NCBI RefSeq assembly: GCF_001761485.1
Contig: NC_090771.1
Coordinates: 2,666,001 to 2,730,000, forward strand
Length of the DNA stretch: 64,000 bases
Source: Yarrowia lipolytica
Lineage: Eukaryota; Ascomycota; Dipodascomycetes; Dipodascales
Direction: 5' to 3'
Made by a program: the position numbers and the translations under genes. Numbering within the stretch: the stretch's first letter is position 1; every line of letters begins with the position of its first letter. Positions 51,913 through 62,925 of this stretch are shown one piece after another. Below the pieces are notes generated by a model that was given only the letters and a program-made list of their open reading frames with translations, had not been told where the DNA came from and did no database searches.

Positions 51913-52805
51913 GGCGACTGTGAAGAAACCACTACATGTCCGGGATACCCCAATATATACACCGGGTTGGTATTTTTCATGGCTCCGTAATGTTAGCACG
52001 TTGGGGAAGGTCGGAGCAGTTCAATGTGGAAGGAATAGAATGAACTGTGGGACCAGACGCATAAACCCACATAGACTAAATTGACGGGCTGTTCGAGAGC
52101 GTACAGAACCTACAAGTAGCCATATTCTAACTAGCCATATAGTGTATGTAAATGAGAAATGACTTCAATAGCCGACATGCAGTGACAAAATATGAGGTGG
52201 TTCGCGCACAAAGATAGCTATATAGACGGTCATTATATGGTAGAAGTAATGGTAGAAGTATGATACTAGTACCGTACAGGTAGATACACACACATTTGAC
52301 AGCTGGAGTACAGTAAAATTGTTGACGCCATACTGACGTCACTCTGACACATGCTAGCCACATAAGCAGGTACAGTACGAGCGTATAATGGTGCTAACAC
52401 GTGTCTAAGAAATCGCGGAGCGGTTTTATTGTGTGTTTATATTTTTTTCTATGTTTTTTGTGTTTATTTTTTTTTTCGCCATTCGGACATTACTACAAGT
52501 AGTACGGTAGGTACTGGTCCGTATTGTACATACTTCACTCCCCTTTCGATTTTTTTCGGACAAAGATATGGCAATAAACATACACTCTTTGATTTTATTG
52601 TACATACTTGTATAAGTATTTGTATTCCATTACTGTAGCTAACACAAACCGTCAATTACAAGTCCGAATAACTACAGATACAATAGTATCTTGCCTACTT
52701 GTACCTATGATTTGACAACACCTTGTGTTAAACCACGTGTAGCCTCTTTATTATCCGTCTATCCATGCATTAATATTATGAAATGAAAATATATGAAAAT
52801 ATTGC
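51913..52805. other. Intergenic region, carboxypeptidase to SAP1
   Basis: It holds two decamer copies (52110-52119, 52493-52502), a T-rich stretch at 52440-52480 and repeated GTACATACTT words. No gene recognised. Confidence 0.55.
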
Positions 52806-54965
52806 CTAAGCACCACTGCTACCGTACTCTGCAGCCCAGTCCTCAAAGGCCTTGAGGCCTTCCTTGGACACTGAGGGCCGAATAAAGGCTAATGAAGAAA
52901 TGAAGTCTTGGTATCCAATGGGACGGATATCTTCCCGGCTAGTGGTCAGCAGCTTGTCTCCCAGCGCTCGCAGAGGACCCATAGCGGCGTCCTTGGTCAG
53001 AGCGGTGATATCGGATCCGGAGAAGCCCTCGGTCAGCTGCAACAGACCCTTTCGCTCCTCCTCGGAGAGATTGGTCCGCTGGGCAGCCAATAGCTTTGTG
53101 AACTGCGCCTCTCGAGTCTCGATTTCAGGCAGGGGAATGTACTGTCGTCGCACAAAACGTCGCCGAGCAGCCTCATCAATGCCCCAGGGCAAATTGGTGG
53201 CTGCAAGAACAAGCACTCGCTGTACGTCACCTTCTCGTTCTCGGCCTGCGGCTGCTGAAGCCAAATCGGACCACTGCACGAGGAACTCGTTTTTGATTCG
53301 TCGCGACGCCTCATGCTCGCCCGAGTCGCTTCGCTGACTCAGCAACGAGTCGATCTCGTCGACAAAAATGATAGAAGGGGCCAGAGCCTTGGCCATGAAA
53401 AACAGCGCTCGGACGAGCTTTTCCGACTCTCCGAGAAACTTGGAGGTCAGAGAAGAAGCGGAAATAGAAAAGAAGGTCGAGTTGGACTCGGTGGCCACAG
53501 CCCGAGCCAACATGGTCTTTCCGGTACCGGGAGGTCCAAAAAGAAGCATACCCCGAGCGGGCTCTCGCAGACCAGAGAAGAGATCGGGTCGCAGGAACGG
53601 ATACACAACCGTCTCCTTGAGCGAACTCTTGGCGGCCTCCAGACCTGCAATGTCTTCCCAATGAACCTCGTCGCCCTGCACGACAATCTCGTTGAGAATC
53701 TGCTTGGCGGCGTTTTCGTCCACTCCTCGTAGATCCTTCATAATTTCTGCCACCTTTTTGTCCCACTCAGTCAGTGGTTTCTTTTCCTCCTCTTGTTGTT
53801 CTGGAGACGGTGACTCTTGGCGGCCTCCGCTTGCATTGAGAATCTGCTTAGCTCCCTGGGGCTGCTGATGCTGTGCTGGCCGTCCCTGGGCGGGAGGAGT
53901 GTGTACCTGGCGCGTCCGGTTCTGTGCCGAGGCTGCGGCTTGTCTCTTGGCCTTGGTTCGGTCGTTGAGCTGCTTGGACTTGGCCAGAGCAGCTCGGGTA
54001 GCAGCACTCTGCTGCGGCTTTGCAGGAGTTGGCTGCACAATGTACTGGTAGGCTGGCTTTTTGGCACTGTGGTTGGCGTTGGCGTTGGTGCTAGGCGACG
54101 ACACGGGTTTGAGGGCCCGGTTGTGTGCCAGAGCAGCCTGTTGGGCCTGGGCCGCCTTTTGGGCTCCTGCGCCAGCAGCAGCAGTCTGGGCTGAGGTTAG
54201 TGAAGACGTGGACGAGTTGTTGGAGTGCTGCTGCTGCTGCTTGGCGGCAGATCCCACGGAGGTGAACCCAGCCCAAGGGTGGTCACCAGCCTCGGAGGTC
54301 GTGGAGCGCACAGAGATACCGCTGGTGGGCCGGGCTCGTCGAATTTCACCGCTGCGTCGGTTCTCTCCTGATCGGCGAGTCATTTCGCCCGAGCGTCGCA
54401 CCTCACCAGACCGTCGAGCCTGGCCATGCAGAGCATTGTAAGTAGCCTGGTGAGCGGTGGGAGTCTGTTTTGTGGGAGGAGGGGCATGGGTCACGTGAGG
54501 GGGGGGAGAGTGGGTATGTGCAGGAGGAGGGGTGTGTACAGGGTGTACGGGGTGTACGGGGTGGGCAGCCGGAGCGGGGGGCTGAACGGCAGCTGCTGGC
54601 TGCTGCTGTTGAACTGGGGCAGGAGCTTGGCGCACAGGAGCAGGCTCGTCATCGTCAAGCAACATGGACTTGATGTTGTTTGATTTTGTGCTCTGTGGGA
54701 TAGAGCTGGTTGTCGTGTTGGTGGTGGTGTTGACAGAGGTCGTGGAGTAGTTGGGTCTGGTGGCCTGAGAGCTCACCGAGGGGGCATTGGAACGGGTGGG
54801 TTTCACCTTGGCCGGCTTGGGTTGCTCAGGTTTCTTGTCCTCCTGGCTCTTGCCAAAGTTTTTGAATTTCCAGGCGAGGGAGGCTCCCTTGAGGGGCGCC
54901 TCGTTGGCGGTGGACGCCGACGGTTGCTTCTTGGACGAGGTCGCGCCTCTTAGGGTCTTGAGCAT
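52806..54965 (-). CDS. SAP1: AAA ATPase of the Sap1/spastin/fidgetin (meiotic) clade
   Basis: A hexameric ATPase related to Vps4, katanin and spastin; S. cerevisiae Sap1 binds the Sin1 transcription repressor and its role is unclear. It has 719 residues from the ATG at 54965. The N-terminal 400 are low complexity: a VHP/Pro/His stretch, then four RRSGE units (about 181-205), then Ala/Gln-rich sequence. The linker [18 protein letters not shown] opens the AAA core. Walker A GPPGTGKT is near 477 and Walker [11 protein letters not shown] near 532; the arginine-finger region [12 protein letters not shown] and a Vps4-type C-terminus follow. No MIT domain is visible. The frame stays open upstream of the ATG to a CTAACCCTAG at about 55104-55113, so an extra 5' exon is possible. 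Confidence 0.93.
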   Translation of the reverse strand: MLKTLRGATSSKKQPSASTANEAPLKGASLAWKFKNFGKSQEDKKPEQPKPAKVKPTRSNAPSVSSQATRPNYSTTSVNTTTNTTTSSIPQSTKSNNIKSMLLDDDEPAPVRQAPAPVQQQQPAAAVQPPAPAAHPVHPVHPVHTPPPAHTHSPPPHVTHAPPPTKQTPTAHQATYNALHGQARRSGEVRRSGEMTRRSGENRRSGEIRRARPTSGISVRSTTSEAGDHPWAGFTSVGSAAKQQQQHSNNSSTSSLTSAQTAAAGAGAQKAAQAQQAALAHNRALKPVSSPSTNANANHSAKKPAYQYIVQPTPAKPQQSAATRAALAKSKQLNDRTKAKRQAAASAQNRTRQVHTPPAQGRPAQHQQPQGAKQILNASGGRQESPSPEQQEEEKKPLTEWDKKVAEIMKDLRGVDENAAKQILNEIVVQGDEVHWEDIAGLEAAKSSLKETVVYPFLRPDLFSGLREPARGMLLFGPPGTGKTMLARAVATESNSTFFSISASSLTSKFLGESEKLVRALFFMAKALAPSIIFVDEIDSLLSQRSDSGEHEASRRIKNEFLVQWSDLASAAAGREREGDVQRVLVLAATNLPWGIDEAARRRFVRRQYIPLPEIETREAQFTKLLAAQRTNLSEEERKGLLQLTEGFSGSDITALTKDAAMGPLRALGDKLLTTSREDIRPIGYQDFISSLAFIRPSVSKEGLKAFEDWAAEYGSSGA

Positions 54966-56179
54966 CTCTCGTTTGGGCGGCGAGGGCGGGGCGTCGATAG
55001 GCGATGACGCTGACGAGAGGGGCTGGAGATCGGGCCGTGAGTTGACGGGCGTGTATACGGTGGAAGACGACGAGGTGGACCGTTGATGGGCGGAGATGGG
55101 AGCTAGGGTTAGTCGATGTGCGTGCGATGATGTGCGCGTGGTGGGCGGTTTCGACGCTGGAGGACTATCACGTGGTGGGCCGGTGAATTGTCCGTATGCC
55201 GGGTTGACCTCTCGTGTTATCGTCTAAACGTGGTAGGGTCTAGAGGAGACGGGGGAAAAAAGTATGTTGGTAGTGGTGGTGTGCGGCCTGATTTACAATT
55301 ACACTTGCCGGCTCTGCTCACCAAGCTTTTTAACTTGGCCCAATGTTATTGTTTAGCAGGCACAACAATGCGTGGATGTGCAGGACGCAGTAAGGGAGGG
55401 TAATTTGGGAGAGCAACAAGCACTGTAGATTGAAGGGGGGGGATGATGTTGTGTTTCGCTGTATGGGGCAAGGGCGTCGAACAAAGCAAGGCACAAAAAG
55501 AAGCCTAGGCGCCGAAAGGCAGAGATGTCGAAAAGGTGTTTTGGCTCAGAAGCCTCAACCCACCGATTCGCTCAATAACCTACTGCACCTCTCAAAGAGC
55601 CCCCCAAAGACTGGGAAATCAAATTAAAACCCGCACCCAAAAAACTAGTCGCTGAAACCTTGCTATCGCCAGGAAATGGGAAATTGCAGGATTGGGCTCG
55701 TGCAACCGATTCCACCCCTTACGCTGCATGAACGATGCGCACACGACCTGACAATAACAAAACATTGCTGGCGTCACGGTGTGCCCAAACGTTGCACCGC
55801 ACATGTGACCAGACACCGGCCGATGTGCCTTTGGCTTCGCACCCCAAGTTTATTTTTCTTCACTCATGCTCCATGAAGACAGCAAGTGAGGCTTGAGAGA
55901 TGTTAAACCGTGAGGTTAAAGACAATGAGGGATGGACAGTTTTGAGTAGGGCGGGGAGTAAAAAAATTATCGAGCATGCGGTATTAGTCGGGTGGGGAGA
56001 ACCACGTGACCAACGGACAACCCTACAAGTAGGCCGAACATAAGACATACCCACGCGACTAACCGCGAGACGAGGCGTCATTTGCAATGTAGCTGTCAAC
56101 CGGCTGTCACATGAGATATGGTCAGTCCAGCTACCTCCGCCTGCCTCACTAGTCGATAATAATTCACCCCACATATCAC
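54966..56179. other. Upstream region of SAP1 and 3' region of the next gene
   Basis: On the minus strand, 54966-55103 is open in the SAP1 frame, with Ser/Pro-rich codons, back to a candidate 3' splice site. Beyond that I see no ATG-bearing exon. One CTACAAGTAG copy is at 56023-56032. Other open frames here look like noise. Confidence 0.5.
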
Positions 56180-57217
56180 TCACTCTTTCTTTCGTTTGAC
56201 TCGCTGTGCATCAGCCCATTGCAGAAACCTCTCAGCTACGAGCACCATAGCCTGTCTTCACAATAGAGTCTGGTCACGTGCTCCAAAATGTACCAACATA
56301 GATTTTGATCCTGTATCCTCATCGTGTATCCTTCCTATCCTATCTTCATCTCTATACTCACTGAAATCGGCTGAATTGTACTGTCGTTCCTGCGATCTGT
56401 CTTCGTATCGCTCCTTGCGTACCTCGGGCTCGACAGGCTGGAAGTCCTGTTGAGGGGGGTACTGGTACTGTGTCTGAACCGGTGCCACAACGGGCTTAGG
56501 TCGATCAAAGTCTACAGGCGGCGCCAGCAGGTTGCTGGTTTTGGGGGTATCGTTTTTGCCTGGTGACAGATCCAGATCAAGCAGTTGGGGCTTCTGGGGC
56601 GACGTGTTGATGTTGGACGACGAACCAGGAACCTGTTTTCGAGGAACGTTGTATCGATTGACACTGCTAGAGCTGGGGTTGGAGTGTTGAGGCTGGAGGG
56701 CCGGCTGCAGTGACTGCTGGCTCTGCTGAGTCTGGTAATACGGTCGCACTTGAGGTGGCACCTGTTGCTGCTGCTGCTGCTGTCGAGAGTCGTAGCCCTG
56801 GAAGGGATTGTGGATGTTGCTGGAGCTGGCGCCATGGGACGGAGGGACTGGAGCCGACGAATTGCCCAGCGACAGATTGTTGAGCGACGGCAGCGATGCC
56901 TGGGTCACATAAGGGTTGGTCGACACCTGTTTCTTGCGTTCGAGATTGCCAATGCGTTCTCGACACTCCTGCTCAAGCTCAAGAATGGAGTTGAGCAGGC
57001 CTCGTTCTGTGTCGCTGCGGGGCTTGGAGTTCTCCACCTGCTTGATTTTGGCATTGATGGAAAACAGGCACAACGTCCAAGCCTGGAGAGCGGGGCCGTC
57101 TTGCTGGGCCGTCTCTAGGAGCACAGCCTGAAGAGTGCCCTCGTGGGCATCGTCGTAGATGTTTTGCAGTTGTTGCTGGAGCTGCGTCGGGCCGCCAAAC
57201 AGACTGTAGTTTGCCAT
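56180..57217 (-). CDS. Unrecognised Gln/Pro-rich protein, probably two exons
   Basis: I do not recognise this gene. The ATG at 57217 opens 285 codons to an exact GTGAGT at 56356-56361. Splicing to 56235 gives an end reading ADFTERFLQWADAQRVKRKKE and 303 residues; reading through instead gives 319 residues ending at 56258 with a less protein-like tail. The supposed 126-bp intron lacks a clear CTAAC near its 3' end, so the spliced model is only favoured. Residues 10-100 form three predicted helices (AVLLETAQQDGPALQAWTLC, NSILELEQECRERIGNLERK) that recall a MIT-type bundle. Residues 140-250 are Gln/Pro/Ser-rich. The gene sits on the same strand 1.2 kb upstream of the SAP1-type ATPase. Confidence 0.7.
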
Positions 57218-59444
57218 GTGTTGATGTTAAAGGGGCGAAGAGTACTGGGTGATTCTGAAACCTGAAATTTGCAGAAACGTCAAGTGCGGTTGCCTAAGTT
57301 AGTTTAGCTTAGATATGCAGGCGGGATGGTCCAAGGGATGGAGGTAGAATTCAGAGAAGGTGCAGAAACGCACGAGTTGAAACGTAGACGGAGAGTTGAG
57401 GAGGAGGGGAACGGCGGTGGCAGTCGATTTCTTATCGCATCGGTACATTTATCGACTATTTTCTCTCTATAAGAGTACGCCCACTTTTTTTCCACCATCC
57501 TGAGCACTCCACTTTTCCAACTATATTTAGAACACTTGTTTTCCAGCAAGTTCTGGCCATGGCAGAAAAACGCATGGCATTCATAAACACACTGAAGAGA
57601 GACGTGTTCGAGTGTGACCCTTTTTTTCTTGCGGCAATGCAATGCACTGGGCTGATCGAAAGGTCGAAATATACAGGTGCTCACGTTATCCAAGCCCCAG
57701 TTTTAAACGGCTTTTCACTAGTCCACATATGACGGATTGTGCAATTCTCGTACTTGTACTGTAGATTCAAAAGAGCACTTCCTTTAAACACCACTCTACC
57801 AGCCTCATTTCCCCACCTCTAACACCACTGTCGTTATAACACAACACGTACTGTACTGTAAGAAACCTACGGCTGTGAGACAAGTGCACATCTGGGAGCG
57901 CTCAGCCCCACAAAATGCCCTAACCTTCAGTGACCTCATACGGCTGATAAGCTGCGGTCTTCCGGGTAACAGACACACGGTCTGTATTACGCACAGTCTA
58001 TACTGACCGCCTTGTCTTGGAGTGGAGGCACGTGGAACAGACCTCTTTTCATGCACCCAGTCCAAACTTTGTCTTGGAACGAAATTGCAGATGATAGGAC
58101 GAGAGTGTATGGTGGGGCTGTGGTTGTATCACTACTGTCTTGCGGCATATACAGCCTCCGTTGCTGCCAGTTCTGATATTATTCTTCTTAGCAGCTCTCA
58201 ACTTCTCCCGTTTACGGTTAACCTCAATTCTCTCAGCATGCAGTGTCATTTATTGGGTTTGGAGGTTTTGAGATACCATTATCGCAGTTGTGGATTGGGC
58301 ATAAGTATATTAAAAAGCTGTACGTACATATATAAGTATTGCTGCTGATGTTGTTTGGTGACAATGTACGCGCGAGTACCGGTAGCAACCAGACAATAGT
58401 TGCGTCTGGTGGTATTGTTTTGTCTTGTGTTTCAGAGGTATACAACGCTTCTTCATATCACTCAGCAACCAGCTCCATATAAATGCCGCCCAGTCCCCAT
58501 GGAACCCACATAAAACCCGCCGATCACTTTTTAGACTAATTACCTAGCTACACTACTCTGAGCCTGTCTATGTTGTATTTGGACCGAATACTTCCCAACT
58601 GGTAGCCTCGTTTGCGATGCGAGCCCTTTATGGCTCTCCCTGGCTCGGGTTCCTTGTACTCGTACCTGTGGCTCGTAACATCTCTCGATCATTGTCCTAA
58701 CCCTGTGTCCCAACCTGGCAACCTACAAATAGCTGTATGGGAGCCATACAAACACTCACGGCTTTTTCTGTGTGCACTGTAAGCTCGCTGTAAGCTCGAA
58801 GCTGGACTTGCTATGCAAGGGGCAGTGTTCGATCGAATCAGTGAAGAAAGATAAGGGATTCCTGTAAGTAATAGGTTAAGTACCAATGGCTCAAATAGTT
58901 GGAAATTAGTTGGGGTTCTGATAAAGACAACATCTCGAAAAGTATACCAATCTGTAAAGATAGTGACAGACAGTACACTTAGACGAATCACCTCTCGTTA
59001 TTGTCTTATTTTAGCCCTCAAAATCGACCCTACCTCCCTCCCCAGCATCACCGACATCAAGCCGGTGTCTGACTAAGACAATTACACTTTTGGTGGGAGA
59101 CGCACTCGATTTCTCAGAACGCATCACTTGACATCACTTTTAGAACCCAAAGGAAAACATGAACCGTCATTTTCACCGTTGAAATTTCGGGGTTAAAGAA
59201 GTGTACAGAAAATCCATACGGAGGGCTAAACGACCAACGTAAAGATGAATAGAATGGCGGAAATGGAAATCCTCAAAATAAAAATGTGGGAATACTCGCC
59301 ACCCAAGCTGCCTTATAACACCCAAGTCCACTGGCTCTCGTCAGTGGCAAATGTCACTCCACATTACCGCCTTGTAGAAGTCTGTAGGCCCCGAAACAAA
59401 GTATATTAGATTTTCCACTGCACATTGACTCTTCATCATCCACA
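57218..59444. other. Gene-poor region, 2.2 kb
   Basis: Between divergent promoters. Short open frames (for example 57304-57693 and 58689-58991 on the minus strand) have no domain, no codon bias and no supporting splice sites. Nothing recognisable seen. Confidence 0.5.
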
Positions 59445-60845
59445 ATGCACAGTCTACTGCGAGCAGCCCAGATTGCACGGGTGGCACGTCCCGGTGTCAA
59501 GCGGGCCATGACCCCCGCCGTGCGATTCTACTCGGACAAAAAAACCGAGAAATCCGACCAACCGTTCCAGAGCTCTTTGCTGAACGACGATTTGCTGGCC
59601 CAGGCCGGTATGGACGTTGATGAGTCCAAGGGCAAGAGCAAGCCTGCTGCTGAGGGCAAGTCCGAGGGTGCTGCCGAGGGAGCTACTGAGGACGATGTCA
59701 CAGACGAGCAGCGAGCCCGATGGGCCGGAACTGCCAAGAAGTCCACCGACCAGACCTCCAAGCAGGAGTCTCGAGAGCGAATTGCCGGCTACGGATACTA
59801 CGCCTTCTTTGCTGGATCAGCAGCTTTCGCCGCCTACCTGGCCCGAGACTGGGACAATGAGGAGGACAAGAAGAAGCATGATACCATTGGCCAGGGATAC
59901 ACCCCCATGCTCATGTGGGCCCGTCTCAAGGCTCGAATCGGAGACACCTTTTCCTTCTACCGAGACCCCGTGGCTCCCGTTCTTCTCCCCGATCCCCCTG
60001 CTCCCCCGTACCAGCGACCTTTGACGCTTGTTATTGCCCTCGACGATCTGCTTGTCCACCAGGAGTGGAGCAGAGAGCATGGCTGGCGAGTGGCAAAGCG
60101 ACCTGGCGTTGACTACTTCCTGGGCTACCTCGGCCAGTACTATGAGATTGTTCTTTTCTCTTCTCAGTACATGGCCAACTGCGAGAAGCTCATCATGAAG
60201 CTTGATCCCTACCACGCCTGGTTCTCCCACGTTCTGACCCGAGAGCACACCACTTACGAGGACGGTAAGCTGGTCAAGGACCTGTCTCTGATGAACCGAG
60301 ATATGGGCAAGATCATCATCATCGACCCCGATACCGGATGCACCATGAAGCAGCCCGAGAACTCCATCCCCATCGAGCCCTGGAAGGGAACTCCCGGCGA
60401 CAAGGAGCTGGTCAAGTTGATCCCCTTCCTGGAATGGCTGGTGTCTCAGAACGTGAACGACGTTCGACCCATTCTTAAGGCCTTTGATGGCACCTATCTG
60501 CCTGACGAGTTCACCCGACGAGAGGCCATTGCCCGAGAAAAGTTCGAAAAGGACTGGTACGCCAAGCACGGAAAGGACGGCCAGTGGGCCTCCAAGTTCC
60601 TGGGTGTCTCCGAGCCCAAGCAGCAGAAGCCTCTGATGCCCCACGACGTGATGCGACGAGAGGGCCAGAAGCAGTACCAGAAGTTCCTGGAGTACCTGGC
60701 CGTTGAGGGCCCCAAGCTCAAGGCCGAGGAGGAGCGAATGATTGCTGAGCAGAAGGCTATGGGACCTAAGAACCTGTCGGAGGCTGTCTCCAGCATTGGT
60801 TCTCTACCTCCTGTGCCCCAGCAGCCCACTGAGCCCAAAGCTTAG
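59445..60845 (+). CDS. TIM50: Mitochondrial import inner membrane translocase subunit Tim50
   Basis: The receptor of the TIM23 complex that takes presequence proteins from the TOM complex in the intermembrane space. It has 466 residues. The N-terminal presequence is basic (MHSLLRAAQIARVARPGVKR). A matrix-side Ala/Lys/Glu-rich region follows, then one membrane span at about 112-131 (IAGYGYYAFFAGSAAFAAYL). The intermembrane-space domain is FCP1-like (TLVIALDDLLVHQEWSREHG, VAKRPGVDYFLGYLGQYYEI), with the phosphatase DxDxT replaced by ALDDLL, so it is not catalytic, as expected for Tim50. DRDMGKIIIID-like sequence is present as NRDMGKIIIIDPDTG. The C-terminus is Pro-rich. Confidence 0.97.
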   Translation: MHSLLRAAQIARVARPGVKRAMTPAVRFYSDKKTEKSDQPFQSSLLNDDLLAQAGMDVDESKGKSKPAAEGKSEGAAEGATEDDVTDEQRARWAGTAKKSTDQTSKQESRERIAGYGYYAFFAGSAAFAAYLARDWDNEEDKKKHDTIGQGYTPMLMWARLKARIGDTFSFYRDPVAPVLLPDPPAPPYQRPLTLVIALDDLLVHQEWSREHGWRVAKRPGVDYFLGYLGQYYEIVLFSSQYMANCEKLIMKLDPYHAWFSHVLTREHTTYEDGKLVKDLSLMNRDMGKIIIIDPDTGCTMKQPENSIPIEPWKGTPGDKELVKLIPFLEWLVSQNVNDVRPILKAFDGTYLPDEFTRREAIAREKFEKDWYAKHGKDGQWASKFLGVSEPKQQKPLMPHDVMRREGQKQYQKFLEYLAVEGPKLKAEEERMIAEQKAMGPKNLSEAVSSIGSLPPVPQQPTEPKA

Positions 60846-61983
60846 ATGTATATAGTATGAGTTAACGTGGCACGATGAGTGATAGAGCCATGAGCGAGCC
60901 ATGTGTGAGCCATGTGTGAAGCGAATGGTGAAGCGAATGACAACGCGATTGGATAAATGTAGCTGCTGTAGCCGTAGTCCGGGCCTATTCAATCGCTGGC
61001 TGAGAACTGTTAGTCACTGCCCCTTCTTCGCTACAAACTGTCTGATGTATGTCTGTTGCACAAGCGCATATATATATCCCGTGTCTGGTGAAGGGAAAGG
61101 ACGACGGCTGGGGGAAACACAAATATATATCAAACGCGATGTGCACTTTTCATATCAACGACTTGCTGTTATCTTGAGATGAGCCAGATTGACTCTGATC
61201 TGTTACCCTGATAACGACGCACCCAGTTTATTTATATCTTCAGTATGCATTGATACGAGCTGCCTCGGTATGAGCCCTGGTATCTCTTTCATCAGACTAT
61301 AAGTACACACCAAGTTTTTTCCGAAGTTGATGAACATACAAGTATTAGTATGAGTACATTATTCTGGAAGAGTGGCGACGAAACTGTAGTCTCGTTCTTC
61401 TGACTTTTCTCGCTTACAGTCCTGAGCCGGCTGAACAGGGCTGAGTTTAGATCCTCCTCATGTCTTAAACTCGTACGTCACATGGTGAGTTATATATAAT
61501 GGACGATGATGGGCGATGTGAATGAGTAGAACAAAAGTAGTGAGAGGTGTTTAAACAGAACGTGCAAAGCTTCCAGCTGTTCCCTCTCACTTGTCATGCT
61601 CTTCTCAAGCAACCCTGTCTTAGCTATTCCCGCATCACTCATCTTAAATGTGTCCGGAGATAAGTAAGCTTCAGCTGCCTGTACAGTTTGCGAGTCCCAA
61701 ACTATCCAGGCGATAATAATAGTTCTCCATGAGTACATTACCGCGGGTATCTGAGGTTGCTTTTGGGGTGTCATTCTGTAACAGTCTCATCTTTTTATAT
61801 TGCTCAATGCAAAAATCGCATTTCCAGGTCTCTGTGGGGCCCACCACTTGTCGAAACAGGTGTTGTTATGATGTCGGATTTTCATTTACCCTACTCACGT
61901 GACGCCCAAGACATGTAGTACAGAGACTTTAATCAGACTGAACCATCAACAGCTCTGCGAACTTGCCTTCTTACGACCCCACA
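60846..61983. other. Intergenic region, TIM50 to RBD2
   Basis: It starts with imperfect GTGAGCCATGT/GAAGCGAATG tandem words at about 60890-60945. A minus-strand frame at 61490-61774 (94 codons) has no clear support. A TCACGTGA-like E-box lies near 61895, about 90 bp upstream of RBD2. Nothing else recognised. Confidence 0.5.
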
Positions 61984-62925
61984 ATGGCCCAGTTCCCGCT
62001 GTTTCAGAAATTCCAAAAGGCGATACAGCACCCGCCGGCCCTGTCGCTTGGGCTGCCCATTTTTCTGACCGTCATTTTCCTGTTGTCCCAGCGATATGTG
62101 TGGATTGAGGACGACCTGGAGCTGCGAAGCACCGCCCTGACCAATTTCGAACGTGAGTACACCGCAACAACACACCACTATTTTCCCCCTCGCTAACTAG
62201 TCAACCGAATCTCATTCTACCCCCTGGTCCATGCCACCTGGTTCCATCTGCTGCTCAATCTTGTGGCGCTACAGCCCATTGTGTCGCAGTTTGAGCGAGT
62301 CAATGGAACTGTGCGAACCGGAATCGTGCTCAACATTCTCGCTGTTGTCACTGCCATTCCCTGGTGTCTGTTGTCTATCGGCTTCTTCCCCGATGAGGCT
62401 GTCCTGGGCTCCTCCGCCTGGATCTTCTCCTTCATGGGATACTGGGCCATCCGGGAGTCCTCCAAGCAGCCTACCACCCAGCTGGCCCCCAACCTCGTGG
62501 TGCCCACTTGGCTTCTACCCATCATCTACCTGGTTGTCATTGCCATTGTCATCCCCAGCTCTTCCTTCATTGGCCATCTGCTGGGACTGATTGCTGGCTG
62601 GATGATGGCTCTGGGCTACCTGGACGTACTCATTGAGCCTTCGTCCAAGGTGGTGCTCTGGATCGAGAACAAGATCTCCAGAGTCATTGACCTGATCCCC
62701 TCGTCCATCGTCACTTTCTACCGAGAAGAGGGCGCTTTGGACACTCGAGCTGCCGCTCGAGCAGACACCAACCGGTCCCTGTCCGTGTCTGGCGGCAACT
62801 TCCTGGGCTTCCAGGCCAACTCCAGCCAGGCCGATCTCGAGGCCGGTACCCGGTCTCGAGGCAACAGCAGCGTTGACCCCACCACTTCTTTCCCTGGAAC
62901 GGGCCAGACTCTTGGTACCCAGTAA
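61984..62925 (+). CDS. RBD2: Rhomboid protease Rbd2, two exons
   Basis: An intramembrane serine protease-family protein of the Golgi/endosome; in fission yeast Rbd2 cleaves the SREBP Sre1. Exon 1 is 61984-62152 and exon 2 is 62201-62925, giving 297 residues. The start MAQFPLFQKFQKAIQHPPAL leads into membrane segment 1, and splicing joins LTNFE to LNRISFYPLVHATWFHLLLN, matching the yeast MSRLSLYPLIHLSLPHLLFN. The active-site serine is S128 in GSSAWIF (GASG in S. cerevisiae), and the histidine is H182 in SFIGHLLGL. Six membrane segments are visible. The C-terminal 90 residues are polar and end GTGQTLGTQ, similar to the yeast end GTVLGTA. Confidence 0.95.
62153..62200 (+). other. RBD2 intron, 48 bp
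   Basis: Begins GTGAGT and ends GCTAACTAG, with the branch motif followed directly by TAG. Removal is required to keep the rhomboid frame. Confidence 0.95.

Noticed and set aside
55860-56183. 107-codon minus-strand frame that could be joined as an extra exon of the 56-57 kb gene
   Set aside because: Joining at the CACAG near 56207 gives a long tail with no protein-like character; the shorter end QWADAQRVKRKKE is better supported.
61490-61774. 94-codon minus-strand frame with a hydrophobic N-terminal part
   Set aside because: No domain, ordinary codon bias absent, and the nearest TATA-like sequence is only about 20 bp upstream of the ATG.
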